Source: Dermatemys mawii (taxonomy: Eukaryota; Chordata; Testudines; Dermatemydidae). From it: DNA of 64,000 bases. The notes under the pieces were generated by a model, which searched no databases, was not told where the DNA came from, and saw nothing but the letters and a program-made list of their open reading frames with translations. The stretch covers positions 10,259,558-10,323,557 of the forward strand of contig ML677351.1 of NCBI GenBank assembly GCA_007922305.1, written 5' to 3'. Shown here piece by piece: positions 23,655 to 36,200 of this stretch. Each line of letters begins with the position of its first letter. Positions within the stretch are counted from its first letter, which is position 1. Position numbers and translations under genes: made by a program.

Positions 23655-26600
23655 GATGAGACTTTACCATGATATAGCACACACACCAAAAAACAAAAAA
23701 AGGATGAAAAATTGAATGCTGACAAGATTGCTGAGGAAGTGCTTAAGTGGTTATAGATCTTGAGACAGAGTAGGTGAGGCATATAGTTTGTTGTGATGCA
23801 GTGAAATGAAATTAGTAGCAGACAGTGACCAATATGCCCAATTGCGCAATATGCCTAGCCTGCACACTACCATCTTTCCTACACAAATAGTCTTCTTCTG
23901 AATTAATTTAGAGACAAATGATAGGGCTGTCAAAGAAATGCAATGCACAAACAGAACATCAGTTGTACACTATAACTGTAAATGCTAGAAAGACTACTAG
24001 CACATTTCTCTTGTTTACTTTTTATTTATTAAGAATATATACTATTATATAGTGCCTTTCATAATCCCTACAAGTGGAGGGCTCAGGCCTGAAGATCTTT
24101 ACTCATGAAAGTAGCACAGCTGACTTCAACCAGACTATAAATGTGCATAGGGTTGTAGGATCAGGCCTTGAATGCAATTTTTTTTTTAAAAAAAAATACA
24201 GACTTCTCTTTATTCATCCCTCTAATGCAGCTACTCCGGGGTGAAACACAACAACTGTTCAATTGTCCTTTAAGGAGTCCTTTAAGAACACCCACTGAAA
24301 TACCAACCTGATCAGAACCTGCTTAGTTTGCATAAGCTGGCAATTAAATCACAGCACAGAGTACTATATCCGAACTTAATATTGACTTTATGTAGATTGG
24401 TATCTTGGGGATCTTTTTGGTTGCTTGCTTTACAATGTGAATGTACTGTAGGTTGTTTTTTTGGTGCTCTAAAGGAAATTAACTTACTGCCCTGGTGTAA
24501 TTGTTTGAAGTATCTTGAGGAAGTATATAGTTCCTTGAGTGTTACGACTGGGTAAGTGGGTGGGAGAAGCATGGAAATTAGAAAAGGAAAGCTAATGGGA
24601 TAAGAATAGAGAAGGAACATCAGGTGTGACATCTGGTGTAAGATGCAGCAGGAAGAGTCAAAATTACCACATTAATGGGGGAAGAAAGCCTTCATGTAGG
24701 TTTCTTTCTCTGTTAGTTCCATCAATGCTTCTTTTGGAATGTAGTATGTGTTACCCAGCAGTATAGGGTAGGTAGTGAAGTGTAGTAAAATAGTATATAG
24801 TAAAATATATACCCTACATCTCTGGCTATATGTATGTGGGAACCTCAACGTTCATAGGTACCCAAAGTATTCTGCAGTAGGCAAACTTATCTCTATGAGA
24901 AGCTATGGACATATCTAAAAAAATAATTATAATTGAAATCTGATTTAAATATATATTTTCTGTTAAAAAGTTTAGAGGAAATCTGTACAATTAATTATAA
25001 AATATAAAGGAAAGGAACATTAGTGCCATGGAAAAGCTTTACTGTTCAATTTCATTTCAAAGCCAACAAACCTATATTGTCAAATTAGATATACTGAGTG
25101 TTTTGAGTTTGAATAAATTGTCTTTTTCACCTATAGTTTCATGTTTGAATGGCACTGGGAAAATAAATAAAATAGGTTAGAAATTATTAACATTATCTGT
25201 GACATTTTAGGGGGGATCTACATTTTGCTCTTGGGACAAAAGTAAACAGTACCCTCTCATTAATTCAGGATAGTTTAAGTGAGTAAGAAGAGCAACATGC
25301 TGAATTATCCCATCAAAATATGTTGCCATTTAGACATTAGGAGAGCTATTTAGTAGCAAGCACATTTAAACAACCAGATTGTAGATTATTAATTCAGTAG
25401 TAGGGTCAATTATCTTAATAAGGACTGGAGATGACATAGCATTTTGTGAATTAAATCTGCAACAGGTTATTGTGAAATTGCCTGAGGGTGAACATAATCA
25501 ATTTGGAGCATCTAAGCAACATTTACTTTGGTGCTAAAACTGACAAACACAAACATTAAGCTTGTCTATGCTGTCAGATCAGAACAATGACACATGGATT
25601 TACATAGGTTTTATTCTTTCAAACTGGGGGAAAGAATTTGGTATGAGAAACCTATGGATTATTTTTCTTATGTTACATATACTATGTACCTATATTAAGT
25701 TCCAGGAAGAGGAACTTTTACCTCGTGTTCAATAAACAGATAAGTATCTGAAGTTTTATGGAGAGAAGGAAGAATAATGCTTCTCAAATTTAGAATTTTA
25801 TATAAAACATCAGCCAGTGCATTTATACCAGATATGACAATATACTATAAAAGTATTCAGCCATATTATTTATTAAACTTCTATGCTGAGTGTCTGCAAA
25901 TCCTTATTCTTCTGGATAAATTATGTATTACTCAGAACCACTTACAGAAGCTGCTGAGAGGTCAGTTCTCTGAATACCTTATGCCTCATGGAAAGCAATT
26001 CACATCATTAAAATACAAGGAAGTATTGAGAGCACAAAGCTCCCTTTTTGTCATTTGTGTAGATGGATAATTGACAAAAAACATCTTGATTGGGTTTGCA
26101 TGTATGCAGTACTTCCACTTTTTAAACAAGAAAGGAAATATATTTTAGCATTTGGGGCCTAAAGAGAATGAATGCCATAACTTGACCTTTATGTCTACAT
26201 CGTTCAAATATATTCTAAAATGTTCTGAATATTGTCTTACAGAAACCTTAGATACTAGATTGTGTAATTAGCTTGGTTTGTAGCCATCAAACTATACTGG
26301 AGTTTCTTGTCATTAAAGGTTCTAGAAAAGCAAAGCCTGTCATAGATGTAGTAACAGGGAAAGAGAGCTTTTTCATGCCGTTCTTTGATTTTTATGTTGA
26401 AAATCAGATAAATAGGCCTTTTTCCTTTCAGCACAAAATCATAAATTGTGCAATGTTGCGAGCATTGGCAGACTGGCTAATATCAATGTGTCTCCCGTGG
26501 TGATCCAAGCCAGCCTCATTCCCAAACATGCAGCTCTATGGTTATTTTATAGCTATTAGTACAGCATGGCTTTAATGAGAAATATTTCATAAGCTCTGCC

Positions 26601-28548
26601 TGTGCTCACATAGAGATGACATATTGTTTATCCCAATAATGAAACAATTAGAACTCTTAGCAGGTGTAAGAAGGATATGCTCTAAATACTTTCTAAATCT
26701 ATCATTCTCTGTTGGATGCCTGAAGACTTTCCAATCTGCAGTAAACAATTATAAAAATCTTTTCTTTGCTTTTTCTTCTCTAAATTCATATGTTTACTTA
26801 TTAGAGCTGTGACATAATCCCACATTAAATTCACATGCCGTATGCTTCAAGAAAAGTTTATCTGTTATGCCCTTCAGAAATGGGGAGATAAAGAATACAC
26901 TTCTGTGTACGGCTTCATTCTGGGAACTCAGAAGTGACTGGACATGGACTGGGAATCTGACTGGACAGTGGATGGCATCATGTCATAGAAATTGAGAGAA
27001 GGGAATATCATGTCAGTTTAGCTGTTGACTGGATTAACAAAGCAGGGATTCAGGAAAATAAAAGTTTCACAGGGTCCATTTCTATTACAGGAGGGATGCT
27101 TTAAAGAAATCTTTTTAGAGTCTGATTCAAAACCCATTGAATCTTTGGATCAAGACCTTGGTGTTCTAGTGATTAGATGCTTTTTAATAGTGACACTAGA
27201 AGATCTGTAATGAACAAGGAAAAGGAGGACACCAGCACAGCACACTGTAGTGAGACACAACATAAGTATGGCTGATAAGATGGGAATCCTAACTGAGGAG
27301 CTGGAGAGAGAAAATATCATCATTGCTAAGATTAATTAAGTGAAGCATCTAGGGCAAGGATCTTAAATCCTGACTAAGTACAAGGCCTGGCAAAATGTTG
27401 TGAAGACAATGAAAATGGGTGTGAAAATGGTGACAGCAGTGTTAAGATCATACTAAAAATAGTTGTGAGAATAAATAGAGAGCATAGAAAGCACAGTCAG
27501 TAGATCAGCAACCTAGAACACCAAGAACGAAACCAGTAGAACGAACACCCGTGGATCAGCAACCTAGAACACCACGAAAAAGGACGAAAAAACACCTAAG
27601 AAGGAAGATGAACCTGAATGATGTTGAAAGATAGCTGAACATGAAGCTGGGGGTGGATAAGAGAAGATGGTACAGAGCAAATAGAGAACATTACCTGAAT
27701 GCCTGGCATACATGACCAGTAAGTATAAATTAGGATGAGGTCAACAGAAAAATAGTATCTAATCCCCACTGAATGCCATTTACCCTGTCTACTCTATTTG
27801 CCCTATGGATACAGCTTCTTAACTTTTGAATGCAAGAAACCACTAAAAATCAAACTCAGGATATTCTCAGTTGTAACCCAACAGTACTAATGTGGATACA
27901 AATCTGTGCCTAGCAAAAAGAACAATATTATTAAAGGAATTCTGGATAATTTTGAAACAGATGTCTGAGGAATATCAAAATGAATAGAATGAAGAAAGCA
28001 AGCCATGGAGTGATAACAAAGGAGTCAAAATTGTAAATCCCAGGCATTGAGGCACAGACTAGATGGAAAGAAAGAAAATACCAGTATTGTTCAATTTTAA
28101 AAGGAAGGCTAAAAGTCAGAAGATGACATTCTCTAGACTCAGAATTGAGGAAAAAGAGATGAAGATGAACCTTCATGAGTGCCAGAAGTGAACAGGATAG
28201 AAGAACTCTGCTTCAGGTTTCTGTACGGTTTAACTCCTGCCTATCCATTAACTATTTTTGACTAGTCCTACTTCTAAAGTTAATAACAGAAGGGTTCTGC
28301 TGCATTTCAACTTCTTCTGTATGTTTAGATTTTATCAGTGCCTGCAGCAGTGAATGCTTTTTCCAGCTTCATTTAGCTAGGTGACTATAATCTTTAATTT
28401 TGGATGTGGACTTCACCATACATTTTAGGCCTTTAGGATTATTACAACGTGAGCTACAGAGGGCTATTTCTGAAACCCCTTTAGAAACATTATGTTGTGT
28501 AACTCTGCTTATGGATGACTGCATACTCAGTATTTCATGCAGGAAACG
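23655..28548. other. long AT-rich stretch without recognised genes
   Basis: 4.9 kb with T- and A-runs at about 24177-24198. A purine-rich tract spans about 27000-28200, including a small direct duplication. No coherent coding region: the frames of 75-106 codons have no family motifs and no splice context. Confidence 0.55.
27503..27574. repeat. short direct duplication, 51-bp period
   Basis: GATCAGCAACCTAGAACACC occurs at 27503 and again at 27554, separated by a related purine-rich spacer. A local tandem duplication. Confidence 0.8.
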
Positions 28549-28804
28549 TATTTCATAGACTAGATGCGACAAATCGATCCAAAGCACTCTCCCCGTTGAC
28601 TCTGGAACTCCACTGGTGCAAGAAGCAGAAGCAGAGTTGAAGGGGGAGCAGCAGCAATTGACTTGCCACCATGAGGACACTGAGGTAAGTCGACTTAAGA
28701 TATATCAACTTCAGATAAGCTATTCCCGTAGCTGAAATTGCGTATCTTAGGTCGATTCCCCCTCTTTCCCCCGCCCCCCCTCGCTCCGCAGTGTAGACCC
28801 GGGC
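28549..28804. mobile_element. Harbinger-type MITE (decayed left end)
   Basis: The right terminus, reading inward, is GCCCGGGTCTACACTG. An imperfect hairpin around 28686-28755 (GTCGACTTAAGATA ... TATCTTAGGTCGA) matches the design of MITE B at 17005. The left end is uncertain and TTA duplications are not evident. Confidence 0.65.
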
Positions 28805-28984
28805 ATAGCAAACATTCACATGGTAAATACTTGCAACTAAATTACCCATCAAAGAAATCTTGTGAAATGCTAATGAAGGGCTTAAGCACTTCAATAGAAA
28901 ATGCAACTTTCAAAGCGAGTGATCATTGTGTGTGATATTCAAGGTCAAGGACTGAGTGCAATCTTCACTATCTGTAATAAAAAG

Positions 28985-30310
28985 AAAAGCCCAAGTGATT
29001 AGAGAGACTGTCAGTTTGTCTTCTGTGAGAAGAAGATATAAATATGGATTCAAAGAAAGAGCCTGTGTCTCTGGACTGTTTGGATTCTAACAGTACAGAA
29101 TAACTGAAAGAGAAGACTGGGGGCTTGGTTACACTGGCACTTTATAGCGCTATAAAGCCCCCACGAGCGCTATAACCTCCTCCCAGTCCACACTGGCAAG
29201 GCACGTAGAGCGCTATAACCACGGAGTTATAGCGCTCCTGGTAATCCACCTCCGCATGGGGAATAAGGGCTGTAGCGCAGCTGCTGTAGCGCTACAGCAA
29301 GAATGTGGACACCCACTGCGCTACAAGTGATCTCTCGAGATGCCTGGAGCCATTTAAGGCAATTGACATCTCTTCCCTTTCTTTTGAACTCGGCTGGAGG
29401 AATGCGGAAGTACCTCTTTAGAGTTTCTCTCTTAACTCGGCAGATAAGCAATGCAAATGTTTAAGGAGGGAGCCTGTGTGAAAACAAAGCCCTCTGTGAA
29501 CGGAGGCTCACTGACAGGCTTTCAGAAGAACGGAAAAAACACTCTCTCTCCCTCCATATACACACAACACATCCCCCCTCACCTCCCTCGTTTAAAAAGC
29601 ACGTTGCACTCAGCTGAATGCTGGGATACCTGCCCTAATGCGCTGCTCTTAATGCCGCATTAAGTGCCCCAAATGTGGCCATGCTATACCGCTGGCACGT
29701 CTGAGTGTGGACATACAATAGCGCTATACATATTACTGTATAAGGGGACCGCTATAATCAATAGCGCTATAATCTTGTAAGTGTAACCATGCCCTGAGAT
29801 CCCCAGAGTTATTTTGGGTAGCCCTAAAAGACTTTTTGGGAAATTGGCAGTCTATTATATCAGTGCCATCATTTGGAGTTAACAAACTGAGATTTATCTA
29901 TTATATTTTACCTGCCTTAGCCTCTCAATAACTCTCATACTTTTTTCTTAGCTAATAAACCTAGTTTACTATAGAATTAATTGCCAGTATTGTCTTTGGT
30001 GTAATGTACTCAATTGATTTGGTGTAAGAGACTGGTCTTTTGGGACTGGGAGAAACCTAATGTGTTGTGATTTTTGGTTTTGATAACCTTTTATCACAAA
30101 CTTCAGTTTTTTTCTGAGTGACAAGATAAGCTGGAGACGCTAAAGAGACTGTGTGACTCCATGGTGAGGCTGGTTCAGTGATCGAGGAGTTCACATTTCT
30201 TACTAGCTTGATGAAATCTAATTATATAACATACCACCAGTTTGGGTTGTCTGCCCTTGTTTTCTAACAATTTGCCCTGAGATAGTCCCTCACAGTGGTG
30301 ACACACTAAC
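28985..30310 (+). mobile_element. LTR-like sequence split by a MITE
   Basis: Left part 28985-29120 and right part 29795-30310 read as one unit interrupted by the MITE. The right part has a polyadenylation signal AATAAA (about 29955) and ends near GTCCCTCACAGTGG. Termini and target duplication could not be confirmed. No coding capacity. Confidence 0.4.
29121..29794. mobile_element. AGCGCT-rich MITE, probably Harbinger-like
   Basis: Terminal inverted repeat GGGCTTGGTTACACT on the left and AGTGTAACCATGCCC on the right. The self-complementary hexamer AGCGCT occurs seven times (usually ATAGCGCTATA), clustered in the outer parts and absent from the centre. Flanking triplets are TGG and TGA, so a target duplication is not proven. 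The terminal sequence resembles the Harbinger ends elsewhere in this window. Confidence 0.75.
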
Positions 30311-33245
30311 AAAGCATATAGTTTGGACCATCTAAAAAGTAATCACTGTAAATATGATATTTGATAGCCTTTCCTGATATAAAAAAGGAACGTGCCGTAA
30401 CTGTGTTAAAGATACTTGCCATGTTTTGCATGGTTTCAAATGCATAGTGTACAAACAATGTAATAGTTATATATTTACATTTTATATCAAAAACTCAAAA
30501 AGCAACATCAGCTCATCTGTAGTCAGACTCACTATCCTCTAAAATTCTTAATGAAAAAGCTATAAAGGAAACTTCTTCTTCTGGAGACCTGAACATTCCA
30601 AGCCATAACCACAGCAATAGCCAAAGATGTCTATGCCTGAGTGCAAGTCAGAGAGTGGTGTGAAAAGGAGCCTTCAAAGTTCCCCTTTGCCTGCCCCCTA
30701 TTCTGGTGCTATTCTATGCCCCATCTTAGAGCAGCTTGAGAGCTACTTTAACTTATACCAAACTGCAGTAGCTACAGAGGGCCCAAACTACAGCCAATGA
30801 TTGACGAAGCAAAAGAGTATTCTGGTCACATATCATTTCCCCTGCTATTCTGGTAGCAGAGAAGAAGAATGTCATAAAAGCCACTATGCTGGCTATTCAC
30901 CACCAGCTGATCACCCTTACACGGGGGGTGACCAGGGGAACTGTTAAACAATTTTAGAACCTGATTATATTGGGGGTCTGGCACAAAGTGTCTGCACTGA
31001 CCCATTAAGCCTTTCATACAGGGATTAGCTTTATCATCAGTATTAACCTTTCAAACATTTAAACCATAAATGTTCTCCTGAATCATCATGTAAAAGATTT
31101 GTATTTTTAATGACTTTCACTCTTGATAGGTCAGTCCAGCAAGTATTTAAAACAAAAAGCTCCTTTTGCAAGCCTGAGTACTTCCTACCTCTCTTTGTAG
31201 ATATTAAATATCATATCTGAGGGTTTTTTTAAAATTTTAAATGGAAATCAGCAGTTTCTACAAGTTTAATAATTTATTTAGTCTTTGGTCTGAAACATTA
31301 GGACACATGCTTTAGGTGTCACAGTATATGTCTTGGAACTAAATAGTTTAGTAGGTCTTAAAATGCAACTATTTCAACAGTCGCTGTAAGCCAAATTGAT
31401 TCTTCTCAGCCTGTGTCTCTGAAGGGGCAGTTATAAACCAGAACTTGTGGCTAAATAGACGTTAATATTTTACATACAGCTTTAACACAACTCTAAAATA
31501 TGTAAAGCATGAAAGAAGTTAACTTTCTCCCCCAATAGCTGCATCATTTCCTAATGAAATAATCTCTCTTTTAACTGCCAGAGGCTAATGGGTCAGTTCT
31601 CCCACTTACCTTACTAAGAGCAGGCATACTGGGCATAGCTATTGTTGACTCTGGAAATGACCTGATTCTCCTATCAAGCTGCAAAACCTGTAGAAGAAAA
31701 GCAGAGCTGTGTTAATTGCTTGTTGTGATTAGAAGAAAAAATGAGTAGCTAAAAGAAAATTGCTAGGGAGGGGAATGCTTTAACATTAAAAAGAATCCAC
31801 ATCACAAAGTAGAATCAGAAAACTGCAAATCAACACAGCAGGATAGCAGTGGGATATGCAGCTTTTCCAAAAACTTTGGTTCAGAAGGTTGAGTTGGTGC
31901 CCTTCTTCCTCCCAAAAAAACATGATGGAAGCTTTCCAGACAGCACAAGGTAACTTTCTTGTTTGTGGGAGATACATTATAGTGTACCTGATAGTAGCAT
32001 TCACAGCCAAATATGCTGTGAGCTTAGTCATAGTTCAACACAGGGTGACTTTTGCCCAGCTATGCTACCCTGAGAGCAGGGGCCAGGGCTGAACATTCAC
32101 AAGGAACAGAAAAAGATTTAGAATGGGTATTAAACTGATTTTGGGATATGTTACTTACAGAGCCTTCTAAATCAAAACACAAAGTTTATCAATTAGCTAG
32201 TGCTCATCCCCCTGTTGATGCATTGCTGAGCTGATTAAACAGCGTGGTCAGAGTGACAGATAGATGTCTTGTGAAAATTCCCTGTTCTTCAGAAGGCCAG
32301 TCAGTAATTAAAATTGTAACCGTGGAAACATTGTCACAGATGTTGCTTATAATATAGGTGTAGGACAAATGAGTCATGTTATGTGGCATAGACAAGAAAA
32401 CTGCAAAGCAAAACCAAATAGTTCAGGCACTCATGCCTCAGCTGAGACAAAACCTTTGTGAACCAGGAGAGAAGGCGGCAAAGGCTGGTCACTAATACTT
32501 CTCAAAGTTGATTCTCCACTGCCCTACACCCTCTGTAATCAAATTTGAATAGTGGTATTTTATATCTGGTTTGCATGAACTTTGCAAAAGAGTAAGTCCA
32601 GATCCTCTAAGGTATTATGCATTTAACTTCTATTGAAATCAATGGGAATTAGATACCTAAATACCTTTGAGGATCTGGACCTAAGTGTCTTCACAAGAGG
32701 CAAGACAGGGGAGAACCAGGCTGATATCAGAGGGAGGAAGAAAATACTGCCCAATGCACTCCTGCTTGAAAAACAACCACCACTAGGATCCCTTTTACAA
32801 TAACTGCTTTTTTTTTGCAAATAGTGTAAAAATTACTATATAATTGGAAACCCAATGTGCACAGCTGCAACATTCACACTATAGGAACTCTTCCATATTT
32901 ACAAATAATTTATTAATAATTTTAATAATGGGTGAAGTTTGTGGACCTGAATAGGAAAAAGGGAAGTTGCAGGAGCTTGGTGGAAGAAAAAACCTTATCA
33001 GAACAGAGCTCAAGCATTTAGGCAGGGTCCTCATATCCCAGCTGTTTCTCCTATTCCTAGAAATAAATCTAAAGCCCCATATTTACTCAATAAAGTTATT
33101 TTACTGGAATACCAAACTGCTTTTCCATCTCTCTCTCCTCCTGAATATAATGGTATTTTAATCCAATACTTCTGGAAGCAGGAAAAACTCAAAAATCCAG
33201 ATTTCTTTTTTCTTCTCGCAAGCAATCAAGTATGTCAAGTGTTCC
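30311..33245. other. unassigned non-coding stretch
   Basis: AT-rich, with no family-like coding region. The only structure I see is the inverted repeat at 32597-32679. Confidence 0.5.
32597..32679. repeat. short foldback (inverted repeat)
   Basis: Arms TCCAGATCCTCTAAGGTATT and AATACCTTTGAGGATCTGGA are complementary at 19 of 20 positions around a loop of about 43 bp. It is probably a tiny old MITE. Confidence 0.8.
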
Positions 33246-33587
33246 TTAGGGTATGTCTTCACTACAGAGTTAGGTCGATTGCCTTGCAGTCGATTTTTTA
33301 AAGCAGACTGTATAAGGTCAATTTTGTGCATTCCCACAAAACACAGCAAGTCGGCAGCGTTCATCCACAGTACTGTGGAAAGCTTCGACACAGCGAGTGG
33401 TGCACTGTAGGTAGCTATCCCACAGTTCCCAGAGTCCCCAGCAGGCACCATTTCGCACACTGCATTGTGGGTAGTTTTCTCTGTTCCCTAACCACCCTCC
33501 CCCCTGCAGTGCCCCTCCTGCCGTGAAAGCAACTGCTAACAGTTTTTTCACACCCTTTTTCTGCGCTGACGCCATAGCAGTGCAAGC

Positions 33588-34913
33588 ATGGAGCCTGTTC
33601 AGGTAACCGCTGCAGTAATGGCCATTGTGAATACCTCACGCATTGTTTTAGACTTTATGCTGCATCGTATGCACAAGAAGGCGACCAGGAGATGACTGCA
33701 CAATCAGGAGAGTGACGACAGTGATGAGGACATGGACATGGACACTGACGTTTTTGAAAGTAAGGGGTCCGAGAACCTGGCAATTTTGGTGGCAATGGGG
33801 CAGGCTCATGCTATGGAACTCTGAATCTGGGCCAGGGAAACAAGCACTGACTGGTGGGATCGCACAGTGCTGCGGGTCTGGGATGACTCGCAGTGGCTCA
33901 GAAACTTTTGCATGCGAAAGGGCACATTCATGAAACTTTGTGACTTGCTTTCCCCTGCCCTCCAGCGCAAGAATACCAAAATGAGAGCAGCCCTCACAGT
34001 TCAGAAGCGAGTGGCGATAGCCCTCTGGAAGCTTGCAACGCCAGACAGCTACCGGTCAGTCGCAAATCAATTTGGAGTGTGTAAATCTACAGTGGGTGCT
34101 GCTGTGATGCAAGTACCCAGGGCAATCATTGATCTGCTGCTATCCAGGGTTGTGTGCCTGGGAAATGTGCAGGCTATAGTAGACGGCTTTGCCGCGCTGG
34201 GATTCCCTAACTGTGGAGGGGCTATAGCTGGCACTCATATCCCTATCTTGGCACCAGACAACGAGGGCACAGAGTACAGAAACCGCAAGGGGTATTGTTC
34301 AATGGTCATGCAAGCACTGGTTGACCACAAGGGATGTTTCACTGACATCTACGTGGGATGGCCGGGAAAAGTTCATGACACTCGTGTGTTCAGGGACTCT
34401 AGGATTTATAGACAGCTGGCGCAAGGGACTTTCTTTTCAGACCACAAAATTACTGTGAGGGGTGTTGAAATGCCGATCGTTATCCTTGGGGACCCAGCCT
34501 ACCTCTTAATGCCCTGGCTTATGAAGCCATACACGGGATCCCTGGACAGGAGTCAGGAGCTGTTCAACTATAGGCTGAGCAAGTGCAGAATGGTTGTGGA
34601 GTGCGCATTTGGCCATCTTAAGGCGAGGTGGTGAACCTTACTTACTTGCTCAGACCTCAGCGAAAGAAATGTGCCCATTGTTTTTGCTGCTTGCTGTGTG
34701 CTCCATAATCTCTGTGAGAGCAAGGGGGAGACGTTAATGGCGGGGTGGGAGGCAGAGGCAAATGTCCTGTCTGCTACTTACGAGCAGCCAGACACCACAG
34801 CAAGTACAAGAGCGCATCAGGAAGCGCTGCGCCTTAGAGAAGCCTTGAGAAACAGTTTTGTGACTGGCCAAAGTGATGTTAAAAACCCGCTCCCTCGCTC
34901 TGCTCAGTGTTAA
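33588..34913 (+). pseudogene. Harbinger transposase (HARBI1-like, DDE_Tnp_4), inactivated
   Basis: One reading frame runs from ATG at 33588 to a terminal TGA at 34911-34913 (441 sense codons or internal stops). Three premature TGA codons lie at 33693, 33822 and 34632. The largest open block is 33867-34634. Visible parts: an acidic N-terminal stretch (SDDSDEDMDMDTD), a helix-turn-helix-like region (TPDSYRSVANQFGVCKSTVG), then the catalytic core. The first catalytic aspartate, normally in AIDGTHI, is alanine (GCT at 34227). The second is present in GKVHDTRVF and the glutamate in VVECAFGHLK. The tail includes AACCVLHNLCE. An AATAAA lies at 34956-34961. It converges on the Myb-like gene. The missing aspartate and the stops mean no active enzyme. 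Confidence 0.93.
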
Positions 34914-34955
34914 GCCTCCCACCCTCCTTATCCCTTCCCCCCCATTTGTAGAGTA

Positions 34956-34961
34956 AATAAA
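34956..34961 (+). promoter_or_regulatory. polyadenylation signal of the transposase gene
   Basis: AATAAA 43 bp after the transposase stop. A minus-strand ATTAAA (plus TTTAAT, 34988-34993) about 100 bp past the Myb-like gene's stop would serve the opposing gene, so the two transcripts end almost back to back. Confidence 0.7.
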
Positions 34962-35096
34962 TTCACTTTTTTAAAAAGCATGCATTCTTTAATGATTCTT
35001 CACAAACACAGGGAAAGACTGGCAAGGCAGCCCAGAAGGGGTGGGTGAGGAGGAAAACCAGTCGGGGTGGCACATTTTTAAAACTTTTGTGATAAA

Positions 35097-35554
35097 CTAA
35101 GCCTTCTGCTGCTTGTGTTGTATTGTGAGGTAGAGTGGGTTGGTTCCCGGAGCCTCCCCGCCACACGTTCTCACCCCGTGTCTGGGTGGGGAGGCTATGG
35201 AACTTGAGGAGGAAGGTAGGTGGTTACGCAGGGGCTGGAGAAGCGATCTTTGGTTCTGCTGAGGCTCCAGAAGACACCGGAGCATGTCACTTTGATCCTC
35301 CATTATCTGCAGCATTGCATCCATCCTCCTTTCTTTGCGCTCCTGCGATCTCTTCTCCCGTGCTGCTACTGCTGCCCTGGAGTCTAAAAGGCTTTGCCTC
35401 CATGTATTCTGGGACTCTAAAAATTTTTCTCTCCATGCATTGTTTCGAGCTGCTTCACTGCGGGAGGAATACATAAGCTCCGCAAACATTTCATCTCTTG
35501 TGCATTTCCTTCTCTTTCTTATCTGTGGTAGCCTCTGCGATGGGCACATTGTGG
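35097..35554 (-). pseudogene. Harbinger Myb-like protein, exon 2
   Basis: The minus-strand acceptor ...CTCCCTCCCAG lies just before 35554. The exon begins CCACAATG and supplies two bases to the split codon left by exon 1. It encodes a basic segment (RKRRKCTRDEMFAELM), then a charged helical, coiled-coil-like region (SRAAVAAREKRSQERKERR) and a Pro/Ser-rich tail, ending at 35097. In this protein family the second half is thought to contact the transposase, while exon 1 binds DNA. The exon is open throughout. Confidence 0.82.
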
Positions 35555-35821
35555 CTGGGAGGGAGGACCGAGATGGTTGTAGGAGGAAAGAAGGAAAAAG
35601 GTTATAAGATAGATACATTGTCCAGCACAATGGGAACAGTCTTTCACGATGAAAAAAAGTATTAACAGAGTACATATGCTTTCTGTACAAGGTAGCATTT
35701 TGCACCTTAAATTGAGTGCCTGTAGCTCTCCTGTAAAGACATCACATAAGACACCCTCTCCCAGGGCCAGGCAACAGAAATCACCATGCAGGCGGCCATG
35801 GTAAGCCACATTCTTTCGGTT

Positions 35822-36110
35822 TGATCCACATTCTTTACAGCATTGCTCTCCTTTCCCACAGTAACCACCCCCCACCCACCGCGTGGCTCCCTGATAGTGC
35901 ACCACAAGCAGCCCCGCGCAGTTTGATCCACATTCTTTACAGAAGTGCTCTCCTTTACCACAGTAACCCCCCACCACCACATGGCTCCCTGCTATTGCAC
36001 CACAAGCAGCCCCGTGCAGTTTCTCTCCCTCCTTCCCCCGTACCACATGGCTGCTCTCATGGAGGTTCCCTGCTACTGCACCACAAGCAGCCCAGTGTGA
36101 TTTGTCTCCC
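35822..36110. repeat. tandem repeat, ~102-bp unit, three imperfect copies
   Basis: TTGATCCACATTCTTTACAG appears near 35822 and 35924. The motif CACCACAAGCAGCCC recurs near 35900, 36000 and 36080. The third copy is diverged at its left. It lies in the intron of the Myb-like gene; open frames across it on both strands are repeat artefacts. Confidence 0.85.
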
Positions 36111-36200
36111 CCCCACAAACACACACATGCCACTTGGGATACTGTGGGGAGGATTCCTTCACAGTCAGATATATGAGCAGCCCAGCGGGAACGTCCGAAA

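Noticed and set aside
29227..29663. Frames of 70-74 codons inside the AGCGCT MITE
   Set aside because: Unrelated to transposases and probably captured or random sequence.
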